DNA from: Pararobbsia silviterrae
GTDB taxonomy: Bacteria > Pseudomonadota > Gammaproteobacteria > Burkholderiales > Burkholderiaceae
DNA: 64,000 nt
NCBI RefSeq assembly: GCF_003628125.1
Contig: NZ_RBZU01000001.1
Coordinates: 777,793 to 841,792 of the forward strand
Reading direction: 5' to 3'
Every line of letters begins with the position of its first letter. Within the stretch, counting starts at the first letter, position 1. Positions 10,879 to 20,060 of this stretch are shown piece by piece. The notes below the pieces were generated by a model, which was not told the origin of the DNA, ran no database searches, and saw only the letters and a list, made by a program, of their open reading frames with translations. Made by a program: the position numbers and the translations under genes.

Positions 10879-11340
10879 ATGACGCGATTCAATGCATCAC
10901 GCTGGGTGCGGAGCATGGCGGGCGGCGTGATCGCGCTGGCGATCGGCGCCGGCGCGGTCGGCGCGGCGTGCGCCCAGAGCAACGACAGCGGCGTCGCGCC
11001 GGCCGGGATGCCGGCCGTCAAGCAGTCGGGCGATGTCAGCTATGTGACAGGCGGCGTCGGCCTCGACGAGTCGCACGCGCTCAAGGCCGCGGCGCCGCAT
11101 TGGCCCGTCGAGTTGCTGTTCGCGGGCCCGGGATCGGACTATCTGTCCGACGTGCACGTCGATGTGACGGGCGGCGGCGGCAGCGTATTCCATGCGACGG
11201 CCGACGGTCCATACATGCTCGTGAAGTTGCCGCCCGGCGACTACGTCGTGCATGCGTCGTACAAGGGCGAGGAAAAGACGCAAGCCATCAAGGTCGGCGG
11301 CGCGCATCAGAAGGCGTCGTTCCGCTGGAATACGCAATAG
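10879..11340 (+). CDS. Exported protein with carboxypeptidase regulatory-like (beta-sandwich) fold
   Basis: A small exported protein of 153 residues. The first 33 residues form a Sec signal peptide ending near ACAQS. The mature part contains VELLFAGPGSDYLSDVHVDVTG, then GPYMLVKLPPGDYVVHASYKGEEKTQAIKV, a pattern typical of carboxypeptidase regulatory-like or transthyretin-like beta sandwiches. Similar small periplasmic proteins are common in Burkholderia, but I know of no assigned function. A GAGGAG ribosome-binding site is at 10868-10873. A strong terminator follows at 11395. It stands alone between the repeat array and the convergent tetR-type gene. Confidence 0.82.
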   Translation: MTRFNASRWVRSMAGGVIALAIGAGAVGAACAQSNDSGVAPAGMPAVKQSGDVSYVTGGVGLDESHALKAAAPHWPVELLFAGPGSDYLSDVHVDVTGGGGSVFHATADGPYMLVKLPPGDYVVHASYKGEEKTQAIKVGGAHQKASFRWNTQ

Positions 11341-11394
11341 CGGCGTCACGCAATAACGACGTCGCGAATGCGTCGACGGCGGTAAAACGGGTCG

Positions 11395-11426
11395 CGGGCC
11401 GGCAGTGTCGCCGGCCCGTTTTTTTT
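11395..11426 (+). terminator. Rho-independent terminator
   Basis: Arms CGGGCCGGC and GCCGGCCCG pair perfectly around a 6-nt loop and are followed by eight Ts. It ends the transcript of the small exported protein. The bpeR-like gene on the opposite strand ends only 13 bp further on. Confidence 0.93.
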
Positions 11427-11438
11427 GGGCCGGGGTTT

Positions 11439-12140
11439 TTAGCCGAGTCCCGGGGACGAGGGTCGCGGCGGCACGCCCGGCGACATCGCGTCGGGCTCGC
11501 CGATCGCGCCGAGCCGCAGCGCGGGCGAGTGATGGAGCATGTCGAACAGCGCGTCGATATACGTGCTCGCTTTCCGCGCGAGATCGATCTGATCGGGCGT
11601 GAGCAGCCAGTCCGCGAGCATGCCGTTCAAAAAACCGTGCAGCATGACCGCCGCCCGGTCCGCGTCGAGGTCGTGCGGGAGTTGCCCCTTGGCGACCGCG
11701 TTGCGCAGGCCCGCCGCCATTTTGTGCCGCGCGTCGCGCATCGCGTCCGTATGGCGCGAGAGGACGACGCCCATGTCCTCGGTAAATTCACACTTGAAGT
11801 ACAGAATGTCGAGCACGCGCGCGCGTTGCGGATTGCTCGCCGTGCCCTCGAACACGAGCATCAGCACGTCGCGCATGCGCTGGAGCGGGTCGGGTTCGCC
11901 GAGGTCGATCGTCGCCTCGATGAGCTCCTCGAAGGGCATCTTGATACGCGCGAACATCGCTTCGAACAGATCGGACTTGTTGCGAAAGTGCCAATAGATC
12001 GCACCGCGCGTGACACCCGCCGCGACCGCAATATCGGTCAACGACGTCCGGGAGACGCCCTTTTCAAAGAAAACATGCTCGGCGGTATCCAGGATTCGGC
12101 AACGCGTTTCCTGCGCCTCTTCCTTGGTGCGACGCGCCAT
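11439..12140 (-). CDS. bpeR: TetR-family repressor of the RND efflux operon (BpeR/AcrR/TtgR type)
   Basis: A drug-responsive repressor of 233 residues. The N-terminal TetR helix-turn-helix is clear at about 12-58: RILDTAEHVFFEKGVSRTSLTDIAVAAGVTRGAIYWHF is the AcrR/TtgR signature (seen at these positions, not listed in full beyond the motif parts RTSLTDIA and GAIYWHF). The rest is the ligand-binding domain with the family segment GFLNGMLADWLL. It is transcribed divergently from the pump genes, with a 317-bp gap holding an AcrR-like palindrome at 12211. The C-terminal 25 residues, rich in Pro and Ser, are an extra tail. Confidence 0.92.
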   Translation of the reverse strand: MARRTKEEAQETRCRILDTAEHVFFEKGVSRTSLTDIAVAAGVTRGAIYWHFRNKSDLFEAMFARIKMPFEELIEATIDLGEPDPLQRMRDVLMLVFEGTASNPQRARVLDILYFKCEFTEDMGVVLSRHTDAMRDARHKMAAGLRNAVAKGQLPHDLDADRAAVMLHGFLNGMLADWLLTPDQIDLARKASTYIDALFDMLHHSPALRLGAIGEPDAMSPGVPPRPSSPGLG

Positions 12141-12457
12141 GCTTCTCCTCCTCAGCCCCTTGTCTCGGTTTTATTTTCCGAATCTGAAATCTTAGTAAGA
12201 TTCCTGTGGATACATACATCCGTGATTGTATCTATAATGCGAGGCTTGGAAAATCTGCCCCGGCAGGAATTACCCGCAAACATGACGATTTTGCGCGGTA
12301 ATATCACTCCCATTTTTCCGCCGCCGGAAAGCGGAAAAACCGCACGGGCGTTCGCGTACGTCGTCGTCGCGGGGGGCAGTCAGAACGCATAAACGGTGCG
12401 CGCGCCAGACCACGGCGTCGAGGCCGAAGATCAATTCTCAGTTAATAGAGGTCGTTC
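12141..12457. other. Divergent control region of the efflux operon
   Basis: This 317-bp gap separates the repressor gene from bpeA. It holds the AcrR-like operator at 12211-12234, a TATAAT at 12233-12238 that is a good plus-strand -10 element and overlaps the operator end, and nothing that looks like a gene. A 5-prime leader of about 215 nt would precede bpeA. Confidence 0.6.
12211..12234. promoter_or_regulatory. AcrR/TtgR-like operator
   Basis: A 24-bp imperfect palindrome, beginning TACATACAT and ending TGTATCTA, matches the 24-bp AcrR operator of Escherichia coli acrAB, as I recall it, at about 20 of 24 positions. It overlaps the TATAAT at 12233-12238, so a bound repressor would block the pump promoter. 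The conservation across classes agrees with the strongly AcrR-like recognition helix encoded next door. Confidence 0.75.
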
Positions 12458-13768
12458 ATGCACGTCGATCGGGTATCTGCACGATTTATCGGTGTTACGG
12501 GCACCGCGGCCGCAGTGCTGGCAGTGTTCGCGCTGTCCGCTTGCGGCAAGAAGGACGGGCCGCCGCCGCCTCAGACACCCGAGGTCGGCGTGATCACGGT
12601 TCAGCCGCAGCCGGTCGAGGTCGTCGCCGACCTGCCGGGCCGCACGAACGCCTATCTCGTCGCGCAAGTGCGTGCGCGCGTCGACGGCATCGTGCTGCGC
12701 CGCGAATTCACGGAAGGCGCCGAGGTCAAGGCCGGTCAACGGCTTTACAAGATCGACCCGGCGCCGTATCAGGCACAGTTCGATAGCGCGAAGGCCACCC
12801 TCGCGAAGGCCGAGGCCAATCTCGTGTCGGTGACCGCGCAGGCCGATCGCTACAAGGTGCTCGTCGCGCAGAACGCCGTCAGCAAGCAAGACTACGACAA
12901 CGCGGTCGCCTCGCAAGGCCAGGCTGCCGCCGACGTCGGCACGGGCAAGGCCGGCGTGCAGACCGCGTCGATCAACCTCGGCTACACGGACGTCGTCTCG
13001 CCGATCTCGGGCATCGTCGGGATCTCGCAGGTCACGCCGGGCGCCTATGTCCAGGCGAGCGCGGCGACGCTCATGGCGACGATCCAGCAGCTCGATCCGA
13101 TCTATGTCGACGTCGTCGAATCGACGACGGACCTGCTCAAGCTGCGCCGCGCCGTCGCGAACGGGCAAGTCCAGTCCGCGAGCTCGCACGCGGCCAAGGT
13201 CAGCCTGACGCTCGAAGACGGTTCGAAGTATGCGCAGACGGGCAAGCTCGAGTTTGCCGACGTGACGGTCGATCAGACGACGGGCACGGTCACGCTGCGC
13301 GCGCTGTTCCCGAATCCGAACCACACGCTGCTGCCCGGCATGTTCGTGCACGCGAAGCTTGCGCAGGGCGTCAACGCGCAGGCGATGCTCGTGCCTGAAG
13401 TCGGCATCACGCATACGCCGAAGGGCGACCCTGTCGCGCTCGTCGTCAATGCCGACAGCAAGGTCGAGGTGCGTCCGATCAAGGTCTCGGGCACGCAAGG
13501 TTCGAACTGGATCGTCGAAAGCGGCCTCAACGCGGGCGACAAGGTCATCGTGCAGGGCACGATGAAGGTCCAGCCGGGCATCACGGTCAAGGCGATCGAC
13601 GCGAACCTGCCGCCGGCCGCGGCAGCGGGCGAAGAGGCCGCCGCCGCGAGCGCCGCGGGCGTGTCGGGCACCGACCAGAATCTCACGCGTCCCGCGAGCG
13701 GCCCCGCCGCGGCGAGCAGCGGTGCGGCCGCGTCGGCCGGCAACGCGTCGAGCGCCCAGGCGCAATAA
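12458..13768 (+). CDS. bpeA: RND efflux periplasmic adaptor lipoprotein (BpeA/MexA/AcrA type)
   Basis: This membrane-fusion protein links the inner-membrane pump to the outer-membrane channel. The 436-residue protein has a lipoprotein signal with the lipobox LSAC at Cys29. The lipoyl halves (ELPGR-like DLPGRTNAYLVAQVRARVDGI and GYTDVVSPISGIVG) flank an alpha-helical hairpin at about 100-165, followed by beta-barrel and membrane-proximal domains. The last 50 residues are Ala/Ser-rich and low complexity. An AGAGG ribosome-binding site precedes the ATG. It is the first gene of the bpeAB-oprB operon and lies opposite its repressor. Confidence 0.95.
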   Translation: MHVDRVSARFIGVTGTAAAVLAVFALSACGKKDGPPPPQTPEVGVITVQPQPVEVVADLPGRTNAYLVAQVRARVDGIVLRREFTEGAEVKAGQRLYKIDPAPYQAQFDSAKATLAKAEANLVSVTAQADRYKVLVAQNAVSKQDYDNAVASQGQAAADVGTGKAGVQTASINLGYTDVVSPISGIVGISQVTPGAYVQASAATLMATIQQLDPIYVDVVESTTDLLKLRRAVANGQVQSASSHAAKVSLTLEDGSKYAQTGKLEFADVTVDQTTGTVTLRALFPNPNHTLLPGMFVHAKLAQGVNAQAMLVPEVGITHTPKGDPVALVVNADSKVEVRPIKVSGTQGSNWIVESGLNAGDKVIVQGTMKVQPGITVKAIDANLPPAAAAGEEAAAASAAGVSGTDQNLTRPASGPAAASSGAAASAGNASSAQAQ

Positions 13769-13783
13769 TCGGGAGCTTGCGAT

Positions 13784-16700
13784 ATGGCCAAGTTTTTTAT
13801 CGATCGCCCGATCTTTGCATGGGTGATCGCGATCGTCCTGATGCTCGCCGGCGCGCTCTCGATCGGGCGTCTGCCTGTCGAGCAGTATCCGACGATCGCT
13901 CCGCCGTCGATTCAGATCAGCGCGTCGTATGCAGGTGCGAGCGCGAGCACGGTCGAAAACACCGTGACCCAGGTCATCGAGCAGCAGATGAACGGGATCG
14001 ACCACCTGATGTACATGAGTTCGACGTCGGACGACTCGGGCACGGCGACGATCACGCTGACGTTCGAAGCCGGCACGAACCCCGACATCGCGCAGGTCCA
14101 GGTCCAGAACAAGCTGTCGCTCGCGACGCCGCTGCTGCCGCAGGAAGTTCAGCAGCAGGGGATCAAGGTTACGAAGTCGAGCAGCAGCTTCCTGCTCGTG
14201 CTCGCGTTCGTGTCCGACGACGGCAGCATGACGCGGACCGACCTCGCGAACTACGTCGCCTCGCATATCCAGGATCCGATCAGCCGCGTCAACGGCGTGG
14301 GGACGGTGACGGTGTTCGGCTCGCAGTACGCGATGCGTGTCTGGCTCGATCCGGTCAAGCTCAATAACTACGGGCTCACGCCGGTCGACGTCACGAACGC
14401 GCTGAGCGGTCAGAACGTCCAGGTGCCGGCCGGCCAGCTCGGCGGCACGCCGCCCGTGCCCGGCCAGATGCTGACGGCGACGATCACCGAGGCGACGCTG
14501 CTGCGCACGCCCGAAGAGTTCGGCAACGTGCTGCTCAAGGTCAACACCGACGGATCGCAGGTTCGGATCAAGAACGTCGCGCGCGTGGCGCTCGGGCAGG
14601 AAACCTACGTGTTCGACACGAAGTACAACGGCAAGCCGGCCGCGGGCTTCGGTATCCAGCTCGCAACGGGCGCCAACGCGCTCGCGACGGCCAAGGCCGT
14701 GCGCGCGCGGATCGCCGACCTTCAGCAGAACTTCCCGCACGGCCTCGTCGTCAAGTATCCGTACGACACGACGCCGTTCGTTCGCCTGTCGATCGAGGAA
14801 GTCGTCAAGACGCTGTTCGAAGGGATCGTGCTCGTGTTCCTCGTGATGTATCTGTTCCTGCAGAACCTGCGGGCGACGATCATCCCGACGATCGCGGTGC
14901 CGGTCGTGCTGCTCGGCACGTTCGCGATCATGGCGGCGGCCGGATTCACGATCAACACGCTCTCGATGTTCGGGCTCGTGCTCGCGATCGGGCTATTGGT
15001 CGACGATGCGATCGTGGTCGTCGAGAACGTCGAGCGCGTGATGGCCGAGGAGGGACTCTCGCCACGCGATGCGACACGCAAAGCCATGGACCAGATCACG
15101 GGCGCGCTGGTCGGCGTGGCGCTGGTGCTCTCGGCGGTGTTCGTGCCGATGGCGTTCTCGAGCGGTTCGGTCGGCGCGATCTATCGTCAGTTCTCGCTGA
15201 CGATCGTCGCGGCGATGGTGCTGTCCGTGCTCGTCGCCCTGATTTTGACGCCCGCGCTTTGCGCGACGATCCTCAAGCCGATCGAGCAGGGCCATCACGA
15301 AGTGAAGAAGGGCTTCTTCGGATGGTTCAACCGGACATTCGAGCGCAGCCGCGACAAGTATCACGACGGCGTGCATCACGTGATTCGCCGCTCGGGACGC
15401 TGGCTCGTCATCTATGCGGCGCTCGTCGTGGGCGTGGGTCTGCTGTTCGTGCGCATGCCGACGTCGTTCCTGCCCGATGAGGATCAGGGCACGATGTTCG
15501 TGCTTGTCCAGACGCCGCCGGGCGCGACGCAGGAGCGTACGCAAAACGCGCTCGACGCGGTCAACGACTATCTGCTCAAGGACGAGAGCGGCATCGTCGA
15601 ATCGGTGTTCGAAGTCAACGGCTTCAACTTCGCGGGCCGCGGCCAGAACTCGGGTCTCGTTTTCGTGCGGATGAAGGACTGGTCGGTGCGTACGCATGAG
15701 AATCAGAAGATTCCCGCGCTTGTGGGCCGGCTCTTCATGCACTTCGCGCACTACAAGGACGCGATGGTGATTCCGGTCAATCCGCCGCCGATTCCCGAAC
15801 TGGGGACCGCCGCCGGCTTCGACTTCGAACTCCAGGACCGTACGGGCGCGGGTCACGCGAAGCTCATGGACGCGCGTAACCAGTTGCTCGGCATGGCCGC
15901 GAAGGACCCCGATCTCGCGCTCGTGCGCCCGAACGGCCTGAGCGACCAGCCGTCGTACCAGGTCGACGTGAACCGCGAGAAGGCGATCGCGCTCGGCCTC
16001 AGCGAGACCGACGTCGACAACACGTTCTCGATCGCGTGGGCATCGGCGTACGTGAACAACTTCCTCGATACGGACAACCGGATCAAGCGCGTCTACGTGC
16101 AGGGCGATACGTCGTTCCGGATGAACCCGGAGGACGTGAACCGCTGGTACGTGCGTAACGCGTCGGGGACGATGGTGCCGTTCTCGTCGTTCGCGACGGG
16201 CCACTGGACGTATTCGTCGCCGAAGCTCGAACGCTACAACGGGATTTCCGCGGTCGAAATCCAGGGTGCGGCGGCCGCGGGCAAGAGCACGGGCGCGGCG
16301 ATCGCCGCGATGGAGCGGCTCGTGAAGAAGCTGCCGCCGGGCTACGGTTTCGAGTGGACGGGTCTGTCGCTGCAGGAAAAGATCTCGGGCTCGCAAGCGC
16401 CGGGGCTCTATGCGATCTCGATCCTCGTCGTGTTCCTGAGCTTGGCCGCCCTCTACGAGAGCTGGTCGATTCCGTTCGCCGTGATCATGGTCGTGCCGCT
16501 CGGGATTCTCGGCGCGCTGCTCGCGGCGACGGGCCGCGGGCTCGCCAACGACGTCTACTTCCAGGTGGGTCTGTTGACGACCGTGGGTCTGTCGGCGAAG
16601 AACGCGATTCTGATCGTCGAATTCGCGAAGGATCTCCAGCAGTCCGAGGGGATGAGCGCGTTCGACGCGGCCACGGAAGCGGCGCGGCTCCGGTTGCGGC

Positions 16701-16948
16701 CGATTCTGATGACGTCGCTCGCGTTCATTCTCGGCGTGTTGCCGCTCGCCGTGTCGAACGGCGCGGGCTCGGGCAGCCAGCACGCGATCGGTACGGGCGT
16801 GATCGGCGGCATGTTGAGCGCGACGTTCCTCGCGATCTTCATGATCCCGATGTTCTTCGTGGTGATTCGCGACCGCTTCAGCAAGGGCAAGGGGCAGGCC
16901 GGCACCGGCCAGGCCGCAGCCGCGACGTCGGCGGACCAAGGACATTGA
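13784..16948 (+). CDS. bpeB: RND multidrug efflux transporter (BpeB/MexB/AcrB type, HAE1 family)
   Basis: The proton-driven inner-membrane pump of the tripartite system, 1054 residues, the standard HAE1 length. It begins [17 protein letters not shown], the usual first transmembrane helix. Helix 4 carries the proton-relay pair in [16 protein letters not shown] near residue 407, and helix 10 the lysine in [16 protein letters not shown] near residue 945. Two large periplasmic porter/docking loops follow TM1 and TM7. It starts 16 bp after bpeA with a GGGAG site and ends 1 bp before the outer-membrane gene. Substrates are probably macrolides, fluoroquinolones and similar amphiphiles, judged from the family only. 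Confidence 0.96.
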   Translation: MAKFFIDRPIFAWVIAIVLMLAGALSIGRLPVEQYPTIAPPSIQISASYAGASASTVENTVTQVIEQQMNGIDHLMYMSSTSDDSGTATITLTFEAGTNPDIAQVQVQNKLSLATPLLPQEVQQQGIKVTKSSSSFLLVLAFVSDDGSMTRTDLANYVASHIQDPISRVNGVGTVTVFGSQYAMRVWLDPVKLNNYGLTPVDVTNALSGQNVQVPAGQLGGTPPVPGQMLTATITEATLLRTPEEFGNVLLKVNTDGSQVRIKNVARVALGQETYVFDTKYNGKPAAGFGIQLATGANALATAKAVRARIADLQQNFPHGLVVKYPYDTTPFVRLSIEEVVKTLFEGIVLVFLVMYLFLQNLRATIIPTIAVPVVLLGTFAIMAAAGFTINTLSMFGLVLAIGLLVDDAIVVVENVERVMAEEGLSPRDATRKAMDQITGALVGVALVLSAVFVPMAFSSGSVGAIYRQFSLTIVAAMVLSVLVALILTPALCATILKPIEQGHHEVKKGFFGWFNRTFERSRDKYHDGVHHVIRRSGRWLVIYAALVVGVGLLFVRMPTSFLPDEDQGTMFVLVQTPPGATQERTQNALDAVNDYLLKDESGIVESVFEVNGFNFAGRGQNSGLVFVRMKDWSVRTHENQKIPALVGRLFMHFAHYKDAMVIPVNPPPIPELGTAAGFDFELQDRTGAGHAKLMDARNQLLGMAAKDPDLALVRPNGLSDQPSYQVDVNREKAIALGLSETDVDNTFSIAWASAYVNNFLDTDNRIKRVYVQGDTSFRMNPEDVNRWYVRNASGTMVPFSSFATGHWTYSSPKLERYNGISAVEIQGAAAAGKSTGAAIAAMERLVKKLPPGYGFEWTGLSLQEKISGSQAPGLYAISILVVFLSLAALYESWSIPFAVIMVVPLGILGALLAATGRGLANDVYFQVGLLTTVGLSAKNAILIVEFAKDLQQSEGMSAFDAATEAARLRLRPILMTSLAFILGVLPLAVSNGAGSGSQHAIGTGVIGGMLSATFLAIFMIPMFFVVIRDRFSKGKGQAGTGQAAAATSADQGH

Positions 16949-16949
16949 T

Positions 16950-18479
16950 ATGAAAAAGACAAGCAAGCGCAATTTGCCCCGCGTCGCGCTGAAGGCTTCG
17001 TCGCTCGCCGCGCTCGCGTTGTGCGCGGCGTGCACGATGATTCCGCACTACGACCGGCCCGAGGCGCCCGTCTCGTCGACCTATCCGACGGTCGGCGACG
17101 CGGCCAAGGGCATGGGCGGCGGGACGACGCTCGCCGCCGATATCGGCTGGCGCAACTTCTTCAACGATCAGCGTCTGCAGAAGCTCGTCGAACTCGCGCT
17201 CAAGAACAACCGCGACCTGCGCGCCGCGGCGTTCCAGGTCGATTCGGTCCGCGCGCAGTACCAGATCCAGCGCGCGGCGCTGATGCCGTCGATCAGCCTC
17301 GGTGGCTCGGAATCGCGGACATCGAATGCGTTCAATTCCGAGACGTATGGCACGCGCACGGTGTCGGAATACCAGGTCGGGCTGCAGCAGTCGAGCTGGG
17401 AGCTCGATTTCTGGGGGCGTCTGCGCAGCCTCTCGCAGGCCGCGTTGCAGACGTATTTCTCGACGGCCGAGGCGCGCCGCGCGACCGAGATCCTGCTGGT
17501 CTCGCAAGTCGCGAATCAGTATCTGACGCTCATCGCGTATGACGCCGAGCTCAAGGTCACCGACGACACGTTGAAGACCGCGACCGAGTCGTACCGGCTC
17601 ACGAAGCTTCAGTTCGACGTCGGCACGGGATCGGAACTCGATCTGCGGCAGGCCGAAGGCGTCGTCGAGAACGCGCGTGCGAACTATCAGACGCAACTGC
17701 GGCTGCGCGCGCAAGCGCTCAACGACCTCGTCGAACTCGTCGGCGAACCGTTGCCTGACGATCTGCCGCCTTCGACGTCGCTCGCCGACCAGAACATGAT
17801 GGCCGATATTCCGGCCGGCTTGCCGTCGGATCTGCTGACGCGGCGTCCCGACGTCATGGAAGCCGAGGCGAACCTGAAGTCGGCCAACGCGGACATCGGC
17901 GCGGCACGCGCGGCGTTCTTCCCGCAGATCACGCTGACGAGCTTCGGCGGATCGATCAGCGAGTCGCTCGGCACGCTGCTCAAGCCGGGCATGGCTGCGT
18001 GGAGCTTCGCGCCGTCGATCACGTTGCCGATCTTCGACGGCGGCGCGAACATCGCGGGTCTGCACGAAGTCCAGGCGAATCAGAAGGTCGCGCTCGCGAA
18101 GTACGAGAAGGCGGTCCAGGCGGCGTTCACGGAAGTCGCGAACGGCATCGCGGGTCGCGGCACGTACGATGCGCAGATCGAGGCGCAAGGCCGCGCGACG
18201 TTCGCGTCACAGCGTCAGCTCGACCTGTCGACGTTGCGCTACAAGAACGGCGTCGACAGCTATCTGAACGTGCTGACTGCGCAAACCTCGCTGTATTCGG
18301 CGCAACTTGCGCTGATCGAAGCGCAGCTCGCGCGGCTCACGAATCTCGTGAACCTCTACGAAGCGATGGGCGGCGGATGGATCGAGCATACGGGCGATAC
18401 GCCGCGTCCGGCGGACGCCGAGTATTCGATCGAGCCGGCCGCGCCCGCGAGCGCGGCATCGGCGGCGACCGCGGGGTAG
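16950..18479 (+). CDS. oprB: Outer-membrane efflux channel lipoprotein, NodT/OprM family
   Basis: A TolC-like trimeric channel that completes the tripartite pump. The 509-residue protein has a lipoprotein signal with lipobox LCAAC near residue 29. It then shows the two repeated OEP domains: WRNFFNDQRLQKLVELALKNNRDL near 67 opens the first and LPSDLLTRRPDVMEAEANL near 290 the second, both diagnostic of the NodT family. The C-terminus is Ala-rich. ATG follows the bpeB stop by a single base, so translation is coupled. I name it oprB in the BpeAB-OprB sense, not the glucose porin of the same symbol. Confidence 0.93.
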   Translation: MKKTSKRNLPRVALKASSLAALALCAACTMIPHYDRPEAPVSSTYPTVGDAAKGMGGGTTLAADIGWRNFFNDQRLQKLVELALKNNRDLRAAAFQVDSVRAQYQIQRAALMPSISLGGSESRTSNAFNSETYGTRTVSEYQVGLQQSSWELDFWGRLRSLSQAALQTYFSTAEARRATEILLVSQVANQYLTLIAYDAELKVTDDTLKTATESYRLTKLQFDVGTGSELDLRQAEGVVENARANYQTQLRLRAQALNDLVELVGEPLPDDLPPSTSLADQNMMADIPAGLPSDLLTRRPDVMEAEANLKSANADIGAARAAFFPQITLTSFGGSISESLGTLLKPGMAAWSFAPSITLPIFDGGANIAGLHEVQANQKVALAKYEKAVQAAFTEVANGIAGRGTYDAQIEAQGRATFASQRQLDLSTLRYKNGVDSYLNVLTAQTSLYSAQLALIEAQLARLTNLVNLYEAMGGGWIEHTGDTPRPADAEYSIEPAAPASAASAATAG

Positions 18480-18666
18480 GAACGGCGGGCCGTTGCGGCG
18501 AGATCGCATGATCCGCCGTGACGGCGAGCCTGCGGGCTGCATGCATTGCGGTCCGCGTAACATCCCGGATCTTTGACGAGCGCACATTCGAGTCGCTCGT
18601 GTTACGGCGGTGCGGGTCGACGGGTCGGCCCCGCGATGACCGCGAGCCTCCGAAGGGGGCGCCCGG

Positions 18667-19263
18667 CTAAACCGTGCTTCGGACGAAGGCCAGCAGCAAC
18701 GTGTAATCGCCTCTGTCCGCGGCACGCAAGGCGATCAAGTAATCCGATCGAGCGTTATCGGCTTTGACCAACGTGCCTCCGCCGCCCCACGAAAACGGCG
18801 CCCGGTTCTGGCTGCGCAGGAGCGCATCCGCCATCATGCGCGAGTGTCGACCGTTGCCGTTGGGAAAGGGATGAACCCAGACGAGTTCGCGGTGAAAGCG
18901 GGCGGCAATCTCATCGGGTGGAAACGTGTCGTTGTCGACCCACCATCGCGTGTTATCGAAAAGGTTGCGCAGCTTGACGCTGACCTGCGTCCAGTCACAC
19001 CCGATGTTCTTGTCGGACTTGCGGAAGGTGCCTGCCCACGACCAAGTCTGGTCGAACATTTTCTTATGAAGGGTTCGACAGAACGCCTCGCTAAGGACAT
19101 CGACCTTGCGTTGACGGCGAGCCCATTGCACGGCTTGCAGGATGTTCTCCTGCTCCCAGTCGTTGAGGTCGCCCTGGGTCGTCAAGTGCGTCGGTATCAG
19201 CCCTGCAAGCTCGTTCGGGTCGAGCGGTGTCTGGCCTTCCTGTTCGGCTAACGCTATCGCCAT
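18667..19263 (-). CDS. Fic-domain protein, mobile mystery protein B type
   Basis: A putative AMP-transferase of 198 residues. The Fic active-site motif HPFPNGNGRHSR lies at 131-142, with catalytic His131 and the anion-binding loop intact, and the beta-hairpin flap precedes it. The N-terminus (TPLDPNELAGLIPTHLTTQGDLNDWEQENI) is typical of the family once called mobile mystery protein B. Its ATG lies inside the end of the upstream helix-turn-helix gene with a 10-bp overlap, so it is translationally coupled. Such pairs behave like toxin-antitoxin modules in accessory DNA, but the target of this one is unknown. Confidence 0.88.
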   Translation of the reverse strand: MAIALAEQEGQTPLDPNELAGLIPTHLTTQGDLNDWEQENILQAVQWARRQRKVDVLSEAFCRTLHKKMFDQTWSWAGTFRKSDKNIGCDWTQVSVKLRNLFDNTRWWVDNDTFPPDEIAARFHRELVWVHPFPNGNGRHSRMMADALLRSQNRAPFSWGGGGTLVKADNARSDYLIALRAADRGDYTLLLAFVRSTV

Positions 19264-19715
19264 AGGTCGGACCAGCGGCCCCGGAGGAGTTCCGCGGTTC
19301 TCTGCTCGACCTGTTTGCGAAGTCGCTCGGTTGCCGGACGTTGATCTTCGAGACTCATGGTGTGTGCAACGCCGCTCACTTCCTGCAGCGCGATCGAGCG
19401 GGCCCGGTCTTCTACCACTTGAGTCAGCGGCTTTCTGGGCACCAGTGCATAGACCAACTCGCAGTCCAGCCCATTCGCCAGTTTGCGCAATTGTCCGAGC
19501 GTGATTCGCTCTTCCGCCTCCGCCGTCTCCGACTTGTGCAAGGCCGAACCGGTCACGCCCAATCGGTCCGCTTGCTGTCGCTCGGTCAGCCCCAACGACT
19601 CGCGGATGGCCTTGAGCCATCCACGTGGCGGAGGCCGGCGGCCTGTCAAATCCGAATAGGCCGACGCCGACGCCTGAACCTGCTCAAGTCGAAGTTGCCG
19701 CATTTTGGGATCCAT
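19254..19715 (-). CDS. Helix-turn-helix partner, mobile mystery protein A type
   Basis: A 153-residue DNA-binding protein, probable antitoxin and autorepressor of the Fic protein. The helix-turn-helix lies at about 33-75: WLKAIRESLGLTERQQADRLGV followed by TGSALHKSETAEAEERITLGQL, then LRKLANGLDCELVYALVPR, the characteristic signature of mobile mystery protein A. The C-terminal third is charged and helical. An imperfect inverted repeat at 19726-19762 just upstream is a candidate operator. The local promoter DNA is clearly more AT-rich than the flanking core genes, consistent with acquired DNA. Confidence 0.87.
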   Translation of the reverse strand: MDPKMRQLRLEQVQASASAYSDLTGRRPPPRGWLKAIRESLGLTERQQADRLGVTGSALHKSETAEAEERITLGQLRKLANGLDCELVYALVPRKPLTQVVEDRARSIALQEVSGVAHTMSLEDQRPATERLRKQVEQRTAELLRGRWSDLWR

Positions 19716-19725
19716 TGTGCTGACC

Positions 19726-19762
19726 TATAGGTTATCGAATATGGAGTAAATGATAGCCTATG
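19726..19762. promoter_or_regulatory. Candidate operator of the Fic/HTH pair
   Basis: Two 11-bp arms, TATAGGTTATC at 19726-19736 and GATAGCCTATG at 19752-19762, are inverted repeats with 9 of 11 pairs. They begin 10 bp upstream of the helix-turn-helix gene, where an autorepressor would be expected to bind. Function is inferred from position only. Confidence 0.4.
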
Positions 19763-19918
19763 ATGAAGTTAATTCAATTGAACTGCTTTATTAAAAAGAA
19801 GCAAATAAATTCTGATTGCGTCGATATGGCGACGCAAAACTGAATACATTGCTTCTCCATAGTGAAGTGGCGAGCGTCTTGATGCTTTGCGATACGGCGG
19901 CAACGAAGTGACGTCGAA

Positions 19919-19978
19919 GTGACTGGCGGAGTGACTGGCGGAGTGACTGAGGGAGTGACTGAGGGAGTGACTGGCGCG
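19919..19978. repeat. 12-bp tandem repeat, five copies
   Basis: Four clear units, two of GTGACTGGCGGA and two of GTGACTGAGGGA, are followed by a fifth ending GCG. Imperfect half units occur just before it from about 19902. It is unrelated in sequence to the 12-bp array at 10712. Confidence 0.88.
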
Positions 19979-19985
19979 GTTTGAG

Positions 19986-20000
19986 TGTTATGTTATACCA
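19986..20000 (+). promoter_or_regulatory. Possible Zur box
   Basis: The sequence TGTTATGTTATACCA resembles one and a half arms of the AT-rich Zur palindrome (core ATGTTATA). It lies about 60 bp upstream of the metal-binding protein gene. The second half is poorly conserved, so the call is tentative. Confidence 0.35.
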
Positions 20001-20060
20001 TCTGCACCCTGACTGAATCCGAGATGCCGCAGCGGCGGCACGCTCTGCCGGAGACGATCG

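Larger units (their letters stand above)
19716..20060. other. AT-rich intergenic region with repeats
   Basis: This 345-bp region lies between the mobile-mystery pair and the metal-transport operon. It holds the candidate operator at 19726-19762, an AT-rich segment to about 19870, a 12-bp tandem array at 19919-19978 and a Zur-like element at 19986-20000. No gene is apparent. Confidence 0.55.

Noticed and set aside
10557..11021. Minus-strand frame of 154 codons across the 12-bp array
   Set aside because: Its only distinctive part is the repeated Gly-Trp-Gly-Ser from the array. It overlaps the ends of two good plus-strand genes and has no supporting start.
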